From contig NZ_KE383974.1 in NCBI RefSeq assembly GCF_000423085.1, positions 62,001-126,000 on the forward strand: a DNA stretch of 64,000 bases, read 5' to 3'. How positions within the stretch are numbered: position 1 is the stretch's first letter; each line of letters starts with the position of its first letter. The stretch comes from Granulicoccus phenolivorans DSM 17626 = NBRC 107789 = JCM 15570 (GTDB taxonomy: Bacteria > Actinomycetota > Actinomycetes > Propionibacteriales > Propionibacteriaceae). A program made the position numbers and the translations under genes. Positions 18,392 through 28,760 of the stretch are shown here, one piece after another. The notes under the pieces are model-generated. The model saw only the letters and a list, made by a program, of their open reading frames with translations, was not told the origin of the DNA and searched no databases.

Positions 18392-18847
18392 ATGGCACTG
18401 AAGGTGCATGACCTGCGCCCGGCACCGGGCGCGAAGACTGCCAAGACCCGCGTGGGTCGTGGTGAGGCGTCCAAGGGCAAGACCGCGGGCCGCGGTACGA
18501 AGGGCACCGGCGCACGCAAGAACGTGCCGGAGAACTTCGAGGGTGGCTCGATGCCGTTGCACATGCGGATGCCGAAGCTGCGTGGCTTCAAGAACCCGTT
18601 CCGGGTCGAGTACCAGGTGATCAACCTGGACCGGCTCAGCGAACTGTTCCCCGAGGGTGGCCAGCTCTCCGCCGACGACCTGGTCGCCGCGGGCGCGGTC
18701 CGCGACGGCTACCCGGTCAAGGTGCTGGGTTCGGGGGAGGTGTCGGTGGCGTTCCAGATCACCGCCGACAAGTTCTCCGGCGCGGCCAAGAGCAAGATCG
18801 AGGCGGCCGGCGGCAAGGCCGTCGTGCTCGGCGAACCGACCGAGTGA
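18392..18847 (+). CDS. rplO: 50S ribosomal protein L15
   Basis: 151 aa. [20 protein letters not shown] is the L15 start, with glycine-rich [20 protein letters not shown] and [20 protein letters not shown] following. A late-assembly 50S protein. Last gene of the spc transcript as judged by the hairpin that follows. Confidence 0.97.
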   Translation: MALKVHDLRPAPGAKTAKTRVGRGEASKGKTAGRGTKGTGARKNVPENFEGGSMPLHMRMPKLRGFKNPFRVEYQVINLDRLSELFPEGGQLSADDLVAAGAVRDGYPVKVLGSGEVSVAFQITADKFSGAAKSKIEAAGGKAVVLGEPTE

Positions 18848-18872
18848 GCCACTGAGGCACCCACTCAGCCCT

Positions 18873-18903
18873 GAGGGCGATCCCGCGTTGCGGGGTCGCC
18901 CTC
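18873..18903 (+). terminator. Hairpin after rplO
   Basis: GAGGGCGATCCC (18873-18884) pairs with GGGGTCGCCCTC (18892-18903), one G-T pair, 7-nt loop. No T-run follows. Possible attenuation point between spc and secY. Confidence 0.55.
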
Positions 18904-18929
18904 ACTGCGTTGTGGGCCGGCGCTGAACC

Positions 18930-18956
18930 TTGAAGTTCGGGGAATCCCCCTACACT
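18930..18956 (+). promoter_or_regulatory. Possible secY promoter
   Basis: TTGAAG (18930-18935) and TACACT (18951-18956) with a short 15-bp spacer, about 140 nt upstream of secY. The 250-nt gap and the hairpin after rplO make a separate secY promoter plausible. Confidence 0.35.
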
Positions 18957-19098
18957 TGCTACGCTGCCACGGTTGCTGTCCATCGGCCCCCGGGGTCGGC
19001 TGCGCCGCTCTCGGCCCTCTGGGTCGCCCGCACGGCCCGGTCGTTCGGGGAGATGACCGGGAGCAACGACAAGTTTTCTGACTGAGGGAGGAAGCTCG

Positions 19099-20397
<1,299 letters not shown>

Positions 20398-20464
20398 GCG
20401 GACTACTGCCGGTGGCGGCTCCCGCGAGGGACGGGGCTTCTGCACTGACTGAAGGGAACTCCGC

Positions 20465-21052
20465 ATGCGACTGCTGATCATGGGCCCGCCCGGTGCCGGT
20501 AAGGGCACCCAGGCCAAGGGGATTGCCGAGCACTACGGCATCCCAGCGATCTCGACCGGCGACATCTTCCGGGCGATCTCGAAGGCCGATGCCGCCACCG
20601 CGTCCCCGCTGGCGCTGGAGGTCAAGGAGATCATGAACGCCGGCAAGTACATCTCCGACGAGATCACCAACCAGATCGTCGCCGAGCGGCTGGGCCAGGC
20701 CGATGCCGCGCAGGGCTTCCTGCTCGACGGGTACCCGCGTACCGCCGGCCAGGTCGCGGCGCTGGACCAGATCCTCGCGGAGTCCGGCACCCAACTGGAC
20801 GCGGTGATCTCCCTGGAGGCCGACCAGGACGAACTGGTGGGCCGGCTGCTCAAGCGCGCCGAGATCGAGGGCCGCGCCGATGACAACGAGGAAACCATCC
20901 GGGCCCGGCAGCAGGAGTACGTCGAGAAGACCGCCGACCTGATCAAGCTGTACGCCGACCGCGGCCTGCTGGTCGCCGTCGACGGACTGGGCGAGATCGA
21001 CGAGGTCGCGGCGCGGATCCGGGCCGGCCTGGACCGCGTGGCCGACCGATGA
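20465..21052 (+). CDS. adk: Adenylate kinase
   Basis: 195 aa, the short form without the zinc-type LID insertion. P-loop GPPGAGKGT at residues 7-15, AMP-binding STGDIFRA near 36, and LDGYPRT near 85 for the NMP side. Converts ATP + AMP to 2 ADP in the cytosol. ATG 20465 follows GAAGGGAAC. Classic position between secY and map. Confidence 0.97.
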   Translation: MRLLIMGPPGAGKGTQAKGIAEHYGIPAISTGDIFRAISKADAATASPLALEVKEIMNAGKYISDEITNQIVAERLGQADAAQGFLLDGYPRTAGQVAALDQILAESGTQLDAVISLEADQDELVGRLLKRAEIEGRADDNEETIRARQQEYVEKTADLIKLYADRGLLVAVDGLGEIDEVAARIRAGLDRVADR

Positions 21053-21065
21053 GTCGAGCCGAGCG

Positions 21066-21923
21066 GTGATCTGGGCGCGCGGGATCGAACTCAAGACTCC
21101 GGAGCAGATCAAGCAGATGCGCCGGGCCGGCCTGGTCGTCGCGCGCGCCCTCGACGTCGTCACCCGGGAGGTCACCCCGGGCATTTCCACCGCCGAGCTG
21201 GACGCGATCGCAGCCGAGGTGATCGCGTCCGCCGGCGCCGAACCGTCCTTCCTGAACTACGGCGAGCACAACGGCACCGGCGGCTTCCCCGGCGTGGTGT
21301 GCCTCTCGGTCAATGAGGAGATCGTCCACGGCATCCCCGGGTCGCGGGTGATCCGGGCCGGCGATCTGGTCTCGGTCGACTGCGGTGCGATCGTCAACGG
21401 CTGGCACGGGGACGCCGCGCGGACGGTGCTGTGCCCCGGCGAGGCCGACTCGCAGGTCGTGGCCGAACGCGCCGCGCTCAGTGTCGCCACCCGGGACAGC
21501 ATGTGGCAGGGGATCGCCGCCGCCCGGCTCGGCGGCCGGGTCACCGACATCGGGGCCGCGGTCGAGGATCACATCGACGGTCTCCGCCTGGGCTACGGGA
21601 TCGTGGAGGAGTACGTCGGGCACGGCATCGGCTCGGCGATGCACCAGAACCCCGACGTGCCCAACTATCGCGTCCGCGGCCGCGGCCCGCGGATCACCGA
21701 GGGAATGTGCCTGTGCATCGAGCCGATGATCACCATCGGCCCCCCGGAGAACCGAACCCTCGAGGACGACTGGACGGTTGTTACCACCAGTGGCCGGGAC
21801 GCCGCCCACTGGGAGCACGCGATCACCGTAACCAGGCACGGCCTGTGGGTGCTCACCGCCGAGGACGGCGGCGAGCGGATGCTTTCCGAGCTCGGCGTAC
21901 CTTTCGGACCGCTGGCCGATTGA
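21066..21923 (+). CDS. map: Type I methionine aminopeptidase
   Basis: 285 aa. Metal ligands are visible: both Asp in SVDCGAIVNGWHGDAARTV, His in GHGIGSAMHQNPDVPN, Glu in CLCIEPMITIG and a Glu near WEHAITVT. Removes initiator Met from nascent proteins. The start GTG 21066 (MIWARGIELKTPEQIKQMRR) is 13 nt after adk. No terminator with a T-run follows. Confidence 0.96.
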   Translation: MIWARGIELKTPEQIKQMRRAGLVVARALDVVTREVTPGISTAELDAIAAEVIASAGAEPSFLNYGEHNGTGGFPGVVCLSVNEEIVHGIPGSRVIRAGDLVSVDCGAIVNGWHGDAARTVLCPGEADSQVVAERAALSVATRDSMWQGIAAARLGGRVTDIGAAVEDHIDGLRLGYGIVEEYVGHGIGSAMHQNPDVPNYRVRGRGPRITEGMCLCIEPMITIGPPENRTLEDDWTVVTTSGRDAAHWEHAITVTRHGLWVLTAEDGGERMLSELGVPFGPLAD

Positions 21924-22059
21924 CCTGAGGGCAGAAATGGTCCTTGTGCCTGCTGTGACTCTAACGGCAGAATGCCTGTCACGGAGTGAGTGAACTGGGC
22001 GGAATGGGTGTTTTGACCTTCCGTCGGGCTCCGGCCCATTCTGCGTGCAAGGAGGCACG

Positions 22060-24021
22060 ATGACTGAAGCAACGGCTGTACCCGCTGTGGATTATGACAG
22101 TCCGGAAATGAGCAAGAAGCGCCGCAGTACCGTCGGTTGGGTGGTCACGCTGGCGTTCTTGGGCCTGGTTTTCGACGGCTACGACCTCGTCGTCTATGGC
22201 GCGGTCCTCCCGCGGTTCCTGCTGGGCGAGCCCGGCAATGCCGTGCTCGGTACGCCGCTGACCGCGGCCCAGGCCGGGGTGGTCGGTTCGTACGCGATGA
22301 TCGGGGTGACCATCGGTGCCCTGGTCGCCGGTACGCTCGGTGACATCATCGGTCGCCGCGGGGTGGTGCTGGGCTCGCTGGCGTGGTTCTCGCTCGGCAT
22401 GCTGCTCAGTGCCTGGGCCCCGAATGTGACCATGTTCAGCATCTGGCGCGTGGTCACCGGACTCGGCGTGGGTGCCCTGGTGGGCATCACCGGCGCGATC
22501 GTCGCGGAGTTCGCCCCGCCGGGGAAGAAGAACCTGGCCACCGCCCTCACCTACGCCGGTGTCCCGGTCGGGTCCTTGCTGTCGGCCCTGCTCGCCATGG
22601 GTGTCCTGCCGCCGATGACCGCGCCGATCTCCGCGCACACCCAGGCCTTCCATATCATGTTCAGCATCGGTGCGCTGCCGCTGGTCACCGTCCTTCCGCT
22701 GGCGATCTGGAAGATGCCCGAATCGGTGGCCTGGCTCGCCTCCCGGGGCAAGATGGAGAAGGCGAGGCAGGTCTCGCTGAAGACCGGTATCCCGGTCCCG
22801 CCCCCGCCGCCGGCCCCGGTGGCGGGCGCGAAGGCCAGCGAGTCCCGGGCCGGCTGGGCCGGACTGTTCTCCTCCTACCTGGTTCCGACCATCCTGATCG
22901 GTCTCATCTCCGCCGGCTGCCTGTTGCTGGTCTACTCGCTGAACACCTGGCTGCCCCAGATCATGCAGGGTGTGATGGGTCCGACCGGCGCCCTGGCGCT
23001 GCTGCTGGTCCTCAACGGCGGCGCCCTGGTCGGGACGCTGTTCGGCTCGCGCTTCGCCGACAAATACAGCCCGCAGCGGGTCGTGGCCTGGGGGTTCCTG
23101 ATCGGCGTGCTGTCGATCGGCCTGATCGGACTGGTGGTCTCCACGATCGCGCTGCCCAGTGCCGCTGACATCAAGAAGGGCATCACTGCCGAGGCCGGCG
23201 TCGGCATGGTCCTGCTGCTGCTGGTGATCATCGTCTTCGTGGGTGTCGGGACCTCGGGCGTCCAGACGCTGATCTATGCGATGGCCGCGAACTACTACCG
23301 GACCAATGTCCGCGCCGCCGGCGTGGCCTGGACCGGTGGCTTCGGCCGGCTCGGTGGTATTGCCGGTCCGATCCTGGGTGGTGTGCTCGCCGCAGCCTTC
23401 GCCGCGAACATCGAGTACATCTTCTACGTCCTGGCCGGCATCGCGCTGCTGGCGATGATCTTCACCATCGTGCTGCCGAAACCGAAGACCGAGGCCACCG
23501 TGGCCCAGATCAATCCCGCCGCGGCGGCGGTCGCCCCCGCTCCGGTGGAGGCGGTGACGGCGCCTCGGCTGTACGAGACGATCATGGTGGTGGTCGACGA
23601 GACCGGGAACGAACTGACCCGCGATCGGGTGACCAAGTTCGTGGCCCTGACCGGCCGCAAGGTGCATCTGGTCTACCTCGCGCCCGAACGGGTCATGGCC
23701 GCGGAGGTCAGCGTCAACGATGTGGACATCGACCCGAAGCACGTGGGCGACCTCCAGGAGTACGTCAATCGGGTCAGCAGCCTCGGGATCCCGACCACGG
23801 GTCAGGTGCTCTCCGCGACCCTGTTCACCCGCGGCGAAGCCGTGGTCCAGCTGGCGGAGGAACTCCACGCGGATCTGATCATCCTCAACACCGAGGAGGG
23901 CGGCCAGCGGGCCAAGGCCGAGCTGGCCGAACAGGTGGCCCGCAGCAACCCGCTGATGGCCGTGCTGATCGCCCGGTCGACCCAGTCCCTGCAGGAGGCC
24001 GGACTGTCCTTCGCCAGGTGA
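22060..24021 (+). CDS. MFS transporter (AAHS-like) with C-terminal universal-stress-type domain
   Basis: 653 aa from ATG 22060 behind AAGGAGGCACG. Residues 30-475 are a 12-helix MFS unit of the aromatic-acid/H+ symporter type: VFDGYDLVVYGAVLP in TM1 and the loop GTLGDIIGRRGVVLGS between TM2 and TM3. After a Pro/Ala linker, residues from about 503 form an alpha/beta domain (YETIMVVVDETGNELTRDR, then LAEELHADLIILNTEEG) resembling universal stress proteins, but the usual GxxG...GS nucleotide motif is missing. Probably an importer of an organic acid with a cytosolic sensory tail. A 16-bp hairpin follows. Confidence 0.82.
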   Translation: MTEATAVPAVDYDSPEMSKKRRSTVGWVVTLAFLGLVFDGYDLVVYGAVLPRFLLGEPGNAVLGTPLTAAQAGVVGSYAMIGVTIGALVAGTLGDIIGRRGVVLGSLAWFSLGMLLSAWAPNVTMFSIWRVVTGLGVGALVGITGAIVAEFAPPGKKNLATALTYAGVPVGSLLSALLAMGVLPPMTAPISAHTQAFHIMFSIGALPLVTVLPLAIWKMPESVAWLASRGKMEKARQVSLKTGIPVPPPPPAPVAGAKASESRAGWAGLFSSYLVPTILIGLISAGCLLLVYSLNTWLPQIMQGVMGPTGALALLLVLNGGALVGTLFGSRFADKYSPQRVVAWGFLIGVLSIGLIGLVVSTIALPSAADIKKGITAEAGVGMVLLLLVIIVFVGVGTSGVQTLIYAMAANYYRTNVRAAGVAWTGGFGRLGGIAGPILGGVLAAAFAANIEYIFYVLAGIALLAMIFTIVLPKPKTEATVAQINPAAAAVAPAPVEAVTAPRLYETIMVVVDETGNELTRDRVTKFVALTGRKVHLVYLAPERVMAAEVSVNDVDIDPKHVGDLQEYVNRVSSLGIPTTGQVLSATLFTRGEAVVQLAEELHADLIILNTEEGGQRAKAELAEQVARSNPLMAVLIARSTQSLQEAGLSFAR

Positions 24022-24036
24022 GTGGCGCCCGGACCC

Positions 24037-24071
24037 AGCGCCGCGGGATGCTCCGAGCATCCCGCGGCGCT
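24037..24071. terminator. Hairpin after the MFS-stress-domain gene
   Basis: Perfect 16-bp stem AGCGCCGCGGGATGCT (24037-24052) / AGCATCCCGCGGCGCT (24056-24071) with loop CCG. No T-run. Confidence 0.65.
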
Positions 24072-24136
24072 GTGCTGTCCCAGGGTCGCCGTTGCTGACC
24101 CGGTCGGGGCTAGGGTGTGCCGGGGAGTGATGCGTG

Positions 24137-25312
24137 ATGTCGTATTCCGGAGGGCCGTTCCGCCCCGGTGGTCCCTTCGGGGGCGCGGCCGGGGGACCCT
24201 CGCCGGCCCCGTTCGCGGGTAATCCGTTCGGGGCGCCCGGTGGGTCCGGGGGCGCGTACGGCGGCGGCTTCGGTGGGCCGCCGCGGTGGACCCCGCCACC
24301 GCCGAAGCGCCGTTCGCCGCTGCCGTGGCTGCTCGGCGGGCTCGGTGTCCTGGCCGTGGGTGCCCTGGTCGTGGTGCTGATCCTGCTGAACGGGGGCAGC
24401 AGCGGACCGGTCGCCGGCACCACCCCGACCCCGGCCGGTACGCCGCCGGTCACCGCCCCGGCGACCACCCCGACCCGCAGTGTCACCCCCGCGCGTACGC
24501 CGACCCCCGCGCGTACGCCGACCCCGACCCCCGCCCCGCGTACGCCCGGGACGACCGGCACCACCGCGCCGACCCCGAGCCCGACCGGGCCCCCGCAGGC
24601 ACCGCCGATCGACCGGGCGCCGCAGGCCCAGGTCCCGCCCGGCTACGAAACGCTCACCGACAACGCGATGTACCCACTGAGCCCGGCCCGGACGACGTGC
24701 GGGAAGCCGGAGAAGTTCACCGGCACCCAGGCCGACCAGGCGATCGTGGAGCGCTACCTCGACTGCGCGCACCGGGTCAACCAGCCGGCCCTGGCCGCAC
24801 TCGGCGCCCCCGAGCAGCCCCGCGTCGTGGTCTACACCGGCAACATCGAGACCCCCTGCGGCCGCGGCGGCCGGGACCGCGGCTGGGCCGCGCTCTACTG
24901 CACCGGCAACGGGGTCGTCTACTACGACGTCGGCCTGGCCGCCAACAGCACCAGCGAGCAGCAGCAGGAGTACCAGGTGCACCTGGCCTTCCATGAGTAC
25001 GGGCACTACCTGCAGCACCACGCCGGCATCTTCTCTCCGGAGTACTACCGGCAGACCTGGGAGACCGATGCCAATCAGGTCGAGCGCCGCCGCGAACTGC
25101 AGGTCGACTGCTTCGGTGGCCTGACGATGGCCGGGGCCGGCCAGTGGTCGACCAGCACCGACAGCAATTGGCAGCGCTGGTTCACCCAGTTCCAGGATTC
25201 CCCGACGCACGGGTCCGGACGCAACCGGATCGACTGGATCCGGCGCGGCACCCAGGCCGACACCTATGCCGCCTGCAACACCTGGCGGGCCGCCCCGGCC
25301 GCGGTCGGCTGA
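24137..25312 (+). CDS. Neutral zinc metallopeptidase (YpfJ-like), membrane anchored
   Basis: 391 aa from ATG 24137 (GTG 24134 possible). Order: Gly/Pro-rich cytosolic lead (1-50), one membrane helix at about 57-77 (WLLGGLGVLAVGALVVVLIL), a Thr/Pro linker with direct repeats of TPARTP, then the peptidase. Zinc site HEYGH at residues 286-290 inside HLAFHEYGHYLQHHAGI; the expected downstream acidic ligand may be in RRRELQVDCFGGLTMAGAG. Four or more Cys suggest disulphides outside the cell. Substrate unknown. Confidence 0.8.
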   Translation: MSYSGGPFRPGGPFGGAAGGPSPAPFAGNPFGAPGGSGGAYGGGFGGPPRWTPPPPKRRSPLPWLLGGLGVLAVGALVVVLILLNGGSSGPVAGTTPTPAGTPPVTAPATTPTRSVTPARTPTPARTPTPTPAPRTPGTTGTTAPTPSPTGPPQAPPIDRAPQAQVPPGYETLTDNAMYPLSPARTTCGKPEKFTGTQADQAIVERYLDCAHRVNQPALAALGAPEQPRVVVYTGNIETPCGRGGRDRGWAALYCTGNGVVYYDVGLAANSTSEQQQEYQVHLAFHEYGHYLQHHAGIFSPEYYRQTWETDANQVERRRELQVDCFGGLTMAGAGQWSTSTDSNWQRWFTQFQDSPTHGSGRNRIDWIRRGTQADTYAACNTWRAAPAAVG

Positions 25313-25362
25313 GCCGCCGGTCGGGAGCCGTTCCCGATGCCGAAAACTTTGATAGCAGCGTT

Positions 25363-25368
25363 TAGGAT
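25363..25368 (+). promoter_or_regulatory. -10 element of a probable leaderless transcript
   Basis: TAGGAT ends 6 nt before the GTG start at 25375, so a transcript starting about 7 nt downstream would begin at or next to the start codon. No clear -35 at 17 bp. Confidence 0.4.
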
Positions 25369-25374
25369 AAGCGT

Positions 25375-26265
25375 GTGCCTCGGGAACAGATCACCACGCA
25401 GAAGATCCACGACCACGTCAGCCGGCTGGGGGACCAGCACCCGCCGATTCCGCTGTCGTCGGTCGATCGGACGGTGCACAACCCGCGTCTGGTGCGGGAG
25501 CGCTTCGGCCACACCTTCGACTACCTCGCCCGCGTCGAGCTCGAGGTGGACCGCAATGTCCTCGAGCTGCTGACCCTCCTCCCGGAGGTCCGCGAGGTTG
25601 ACCGCTACTTCTACGAGGACGTCTGGCAGCCGCAGGAGATCCAGCACGGCATCATCCTGGACCAGGTCCAGCAGGACCTCGGCATGCCGGCGGCCGAACC
25701 GCTGCTCGAGGTGCCGTTCAACATGAAGGTGCTCGGCGCCCTGGCGCACATGAGCCCGGTGCAGGACATCGCCCGCTGCATGTACTACCTCACCGGCGCC
25801 AGCACCGAGCGGCAGGCGACCCTGGCGTACAACGACCTGGCCCGCTACCTCAAGGAGATGGGCGAGCACGAGCTGGCCGTCTCGGTGATCGGCCAGATCA
25901 AGCGCCAGGAGCCCGGCCACTTCGCCTTCTACCAGATGTCGGCGACCCAGATCCTCACCGACGGCACCCTGAAGCCGTGGCAGATCTGGACCATCCGCTC
26001 GCTGCGCGACTACTCCTACCAGCTGGTCGGGGTCGACGGGAAGAAGGAGTACCTCGGCGACATGGGCGGGGTCGTGGTCCAGCTGGGGCTGGAGGACGAA
26101 CTGGAGACCTACGCCAAGGACATCGGCCGGCTCGAGGCGCGCATCCTGTGGGCCAACAAGAACGGCATGGAGTTCCCGCCCTACTTCCTGCGCGCGCTGA
26201 AGGAGTCGGTGGACTACTACCGCGAGGTCGGCATCGATCGCGGTCAGATCACCACCGCCGCCTGA
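25375..26265 (+). CDS. Ferritin-like diiron protein, acyl-ACP-desaturase-like
   Basis: 296 aa, mainly helical. Two ExxH motifs, E88IQH91 and E179PGH182, lie 91 residues apart, with E145 34 residues before the second and Glu at 55/57 before the first. That order (E, ExxH, E, ExxH) and spacing match soluble acyl-ACP desaturases and related diiron oxidases. No membrane segment or signal. Often annotated only as hypothetical; it could be an oxidase of a lipid or a small molecule. GTG start; possibly leaderless. No redox partner next to it. Confidence 0.7.
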   Translation: MPREQITTQKIHDHVSRLGDQHPPIPLSSVDRTVHNPRLVRERFGHTFDYLARVELEVDRNVLELLTLLPEVREVDRYFYEDVWQPQEIQHGIILDQVQQDLGMPAAEPLLEVPFNMKVLGALAHMSPVQDIARCMYYLTGASTERQATLAYNDLARYLKEMGEHELAVSVIGQIKRQEPGHFAFYQMSATQILTDGTLKPWQIWTIRSLRDYSYQLVGVDGKKEYLGDMGGVVVQLGLEDELETYAKDIGRLEARILWANKNGMEFPPYFLRALKESVDYYREVGIDRGQITTAA

Positions 26266-26294
26266 ACCGCCAACTGCCCGAATCAGCACGCACA

Positions 26295-26324
26295 ACGCCC
26301 CGTCCGGACCACCGGGCGGGGCGT
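26295..26324. terminator. Hairpin between diiron gene and infA
   Basis: ACGCCCCG (26295-26302) pairs with CGGGGCGT (26317-26324), with a further CCGG pair inside the loop. No T-run. Confidence 0.5.
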
Positions 26325-26351
26325 ACGCATGCGCGGGCACTATACCCGGAT

Positions 26352-26380
26352 TTGAGTCAGTGCGGAATCAGGCTTAGACT
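26352..26380 (+). promoter_or_regulatory. infA promoter
   Basis: TTGAGT (26352-26357) and TAGACT (26375-26380) with a 17-bp spacer, predicting a start near 26387 and a leader of about 80 nt to infA. Confidence 0.6.
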
Positions 26381-26465
26381 GTCGTGTCGGTCACCTGTGC
26401 CGGTGATCGTTTCTGCGTTCAAGTTGGCAGACAGGATTTCAGTCCTCACAACAGATTGAGAGTAC

Positions 26466-26687
26466 ATGTCGAAAAAAGAAGGATTCCTCGAGATGGAGGG
26501 CACCGTGGTCGAGGCTCTGCCCAACGCGATGTTTCGCGTTGAGTTGGAGAACGGCCACAAGCTGCTTGCCCAGATCAGCGGCAAGATGCGTCAGCACTAC
26601 ATCCGCATCCTTCCCTCCGACCGGGTCGTGGTGGAGATCTCTCCGTACGACCTGAACCGCGGACGCATCGTCTACCGGCACCGGTAA
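26466..26687 (+). CDS. infA: Translation initiation factor IF-1
   Basis: 73 aa, standard length. [20 protein letters not shown] then [20 protein letters not shown] and [20 protein letters not shown], a single OB fold that blocks the A site during initiation. It stands ahead of rpmJ-rpsM-rpsK-rpsD-rpoA-rplQ, the normal actinobacterial order. Confidence 0.98.
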   Translation: MSKKEGFLEMEGTVVEALPNAMFRVELENGHKLLAQISGKMRQHYIRILPSDRVVVEISPYDLNRGRIVYRHR

Positions 26688-26753
26688 TCCGACTCCCCAG
26701 GCATGCCACGACATGGGTCCGGCATGCCTCCGCCCACAAGAAAGGTCGCTCGA

Positions 26754-26867
26754 ATGAAGGTTCAGCCGAGCGTCAAGAGGATCTGCGAGAAGTGCAAGGT
26801 GATCCGCCGCCACGGTGTGGTTCGGGTCATCTGCGACAACCCGCGGCACAAGCAGCGCCAGGGCTGA
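26754..26867 (+). CDS. rpmJ: 50S ribosomal protein L36
   Basis: 37 aa: [20 protein letters not shown] and then [17 protein letters not shown]. The zinc-binding form, with Cys in CEKC, Cys in VICDN and His in RHKQ. ATG 26754 follows AAGAAAGGTCGCTC. Small, but unmistakable. Confidence 0.97.
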   Translation: MKVQPSVKRICEKCKVIRRHGVVRVICDNPRHKQRQG

Positions 26868-27154
26868 GCCCCGGCGTACGCCCGGCGCCTCGCAGGCGTC
26901 ACTTGACAAGTTCATAGAACATCACAACTGAACACTCACCCAGGTGATGCCAATCCTCCGGACCCAGCAGTGGGCGCGGAGGGCCTACCCCCGGTCGGAG
27001 GCCGGGGCCGTCGCAGGATCAGCGAGCTGATCGCCACGGCGGATGCATCACCTCATGACACCTCCGCGATCCGTTTCCCGGGCCACCCGTACGCGGTGCG
27101 CCCGGCGACCAGTTGGAACCTGGTCCCCGGATCGTCCATGAAGGGAAACGCCAC

Positions 27155-27523
27155 ATGGCACGCCTTATCGGTGTCGACCTCCCGCGCGAGAAGCGCCTGG
27201 AGGTCGCCCTGACCTATGTTTTCGGCATCGGTCGCACCCGCGCCCAGGAGACCCTGGCGAACACCGGGATCAGTGGGGACATCCGCGTCAAGGATCTCAC
27301 CGAGGATCAGCTGGTCCAGTTGCGTGACTGGATCGAGTCGAACTACCAGACCGAGGGTGATCTCCGTCGCGAGATCGCCGCGGACATCCGGCGCAAGATC
27401 GAGATCGGCTCCTACCAGGGCCGCCGTCACCGCGCCGGACTGCCCGTCCATGGCCAGCGCACCCGCACCAACGCGCGTCAGCGCAAGGGCAAGCGCAAGC
27501 CGGTCGCCGGCAAGAAGAAGTGA
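27155..27523 (+). CDS. rpsM: 30S ribosomal protein S13
   Basis: 122 aa from ATG 27155 ([20 protein letters not shown]); the frame extends upstream, but GAAGGGAAACGCC precedes this [23 protein letters not shown] is the conserved C-terminal arm that contacts tRNA. A TTGACA at 26903 upstream hints at a promoter in the 287-nt gap after rpmJ, without a good -10. Confidence 0.97.
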   Translation: MARLIGVDLPREKRLEVALTYVFGIGRTRAQETLANTGISGDIRVKDLTEDQLVQLRDWIESNYQTEGDLRREIAADIRRKIEIGSYQGRRHRAGLPVHGQRTRTNARQRKGKRKPVAGKKK

Positions 27524-27577
27524 TCGTCACTTCCCTGACCTCGCGTACTCACTGAAACCAGGAGAACAAGCAAGCTT

Positions 27578-27979
27578 ATGGCTACTGCAGGCCGTGGCGG
27601 TGCGAAGAAGATCCGCCGCAAGGAAAAGAAGAATGTGGTTGCCGGCCAGGCCCACATCAAGTCCACGTTCAACAACACCATCATCTCGATCACGGACCCG
27701 ACCGGTCATGTGATCTCCTGGGCCTCCGCCGGCACCGTCGGCTTCAAGGGGTCCCGCAAGTCGACCCCCTTCGCCGCGCAGATGGCAGCCGAGGCCGCGG
27801 GTCGTCGCGCCATGGAACACGGCATGAAGAAGGTCGACGTGTTCGTCAAGGGCCCCGGCTCCGGCCGCGAGACCGCGATCCGTTCGCTGACCGCGATCGG
27901 CCTGGAGGTCAACGGAATTTCCGATGTGACCCCGGTGCCGCACAACGGTTGCCGTCCGCCCAAGCGCCGTCGCGTCTGA
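27578..27979 (+). CDS. rpsK: 30S ribosomal protein S11
   Basis: 133 aa. [20 protein letters not shown] and [20 protein letters not shown] with [17 protein letters not shown] at the end, the S11 signature. Platform protein at the mRNA exit. Confidence 0.97.
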   Translation: MATAGRGGAKKIRRKEKKNVVAGQAHIKSTFNNTIISITDPTGHVISWASAGTVGFKGSRKSTPFAAQMAAEAAGRRAMEHGMKKVDVFVKGPGSGRETAIRSLTAIGLEVNGISDVTPVPHNGCRPPKRRRV

Positions 27980-27998
27980 GCCGAAAGGAGACTGAACC

Positions 27999-28604
27999 AT
28001 GGCTCGTTACACCGGTCCCATGACCAAGAAGTCGCGTCGTCTGGGTGTTGACCTGGTCGGTGGCGACAAGGCTTTTGAGCGCCGTCCGTACCCCCCGGGT
28101 GTCCACGGTCGCGGTCGCAGCAAGGATTCTGAGTACTCGCTGCAGATGCGCGAGAAGCAGAAGGCCCGTTTCGCCTACGGCGTGATGGAGAAGCAGTTCC
28201 GTCGCTACTACGAGGAAGCCCACCGGGTTCCCGGCAAGACCGGCGACGCGCTGCTGCAGATCCTGGAGTCCCGGCTGGACAACGTGATCTACCGCGCCGG
28301 CTTCGCCGCCACCCGCCGCCAGGCCCGTCAGTTGGTCGTGCACGGCCACTTCCTGGTCAACGGTCACAAGGTGAATATCCCCTCCTACCGGGTCTCGGCC
28401 CACGACATCATCGATGTCAAGGAGAAGTCGCTGAACCTGCACCCGCTGGTCGTCGCCCGCGAGACCCACGGCGAGCGTTCGGTGCCGGCCTGGCTGGACG
28501 CCCGTCCGGAGCAGATGCGGATCCTGATCCACCAGCTGCCCACCCGCGAGCAGATCACCATCGACGTTCAGGAACAGCTGATCGTCGAGCTCTACTCGAA
28601 GTGA
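27999..28604 (+). CDS. rpsD: 30S ribosomal protein S4
   Basis: 201 aa. MARYTGPMTKKSRRLGVDLV and the S4 RNA-binding domain (about 91-155) with LESRLDNVIYRAGFAATRRQ and ARQLVVHGHFLVNG. The N-terminal zinc Cys set of some S4 proteins is absent (C- form). Nucleates 30S assembly and, in other species, represses the alpha operon. AAAGGAGACTGAACC before the ATG. Confidence 0.97.
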   Translation: MARYTGPMTKKSRRLGVDLVGGDKAFERRPYPPGVHGRGRSKDSEYSLQMREKQKARFAYGVMEKQFRRYYEEAHRVPGKTGDALLQILESRLDNVIYRAGFAATRRQARQLVVHGHFLVNGHKVNIPSYRVSAHDIIDVKEKSLNLHPLVVARETHGERSVPAWLDARPEQMRILIHQLPTREQITIDVQEQLIVELYSK

Positions 28605-28629
28605 CCCCGGCCGCTCACTGAAGCCACGC

Positions 28630-28658
28630 CCGGGCCGAGGCAGGCTGCCTCGGCCCGG
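28630..28658. terminator. Hairpin between rpsD and rpoA
   Basis: Palindrome CCGGGCCGAGGCAG (28630-28643) / CTGCCTCGGCCCGG (28645-28658). A second GC hairpin (GGGGCGTCCGCGGACGCCCC) follows within 10 nt. No T-runs; may act as attenuator or mRNA processing element before rpoA. Confidence 0.5.
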
Positions 28659-28760
28659 TGCCCCGGGGCGTCCGCGGACGCCCCCGAGCCCGCGGGAAGA
28701 CCTCGTGGGTTTCACTCATTCGCGCCCTCAGATAGCGGTGGGTGCGGAAAGGAATCAACA

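Noticed and set aside
21979-24564. 861-codon minus-strand open frame
   Set aside because: Lies opposite the MFS and metallopeptidase genes; composition of an antisense high-GC frame.
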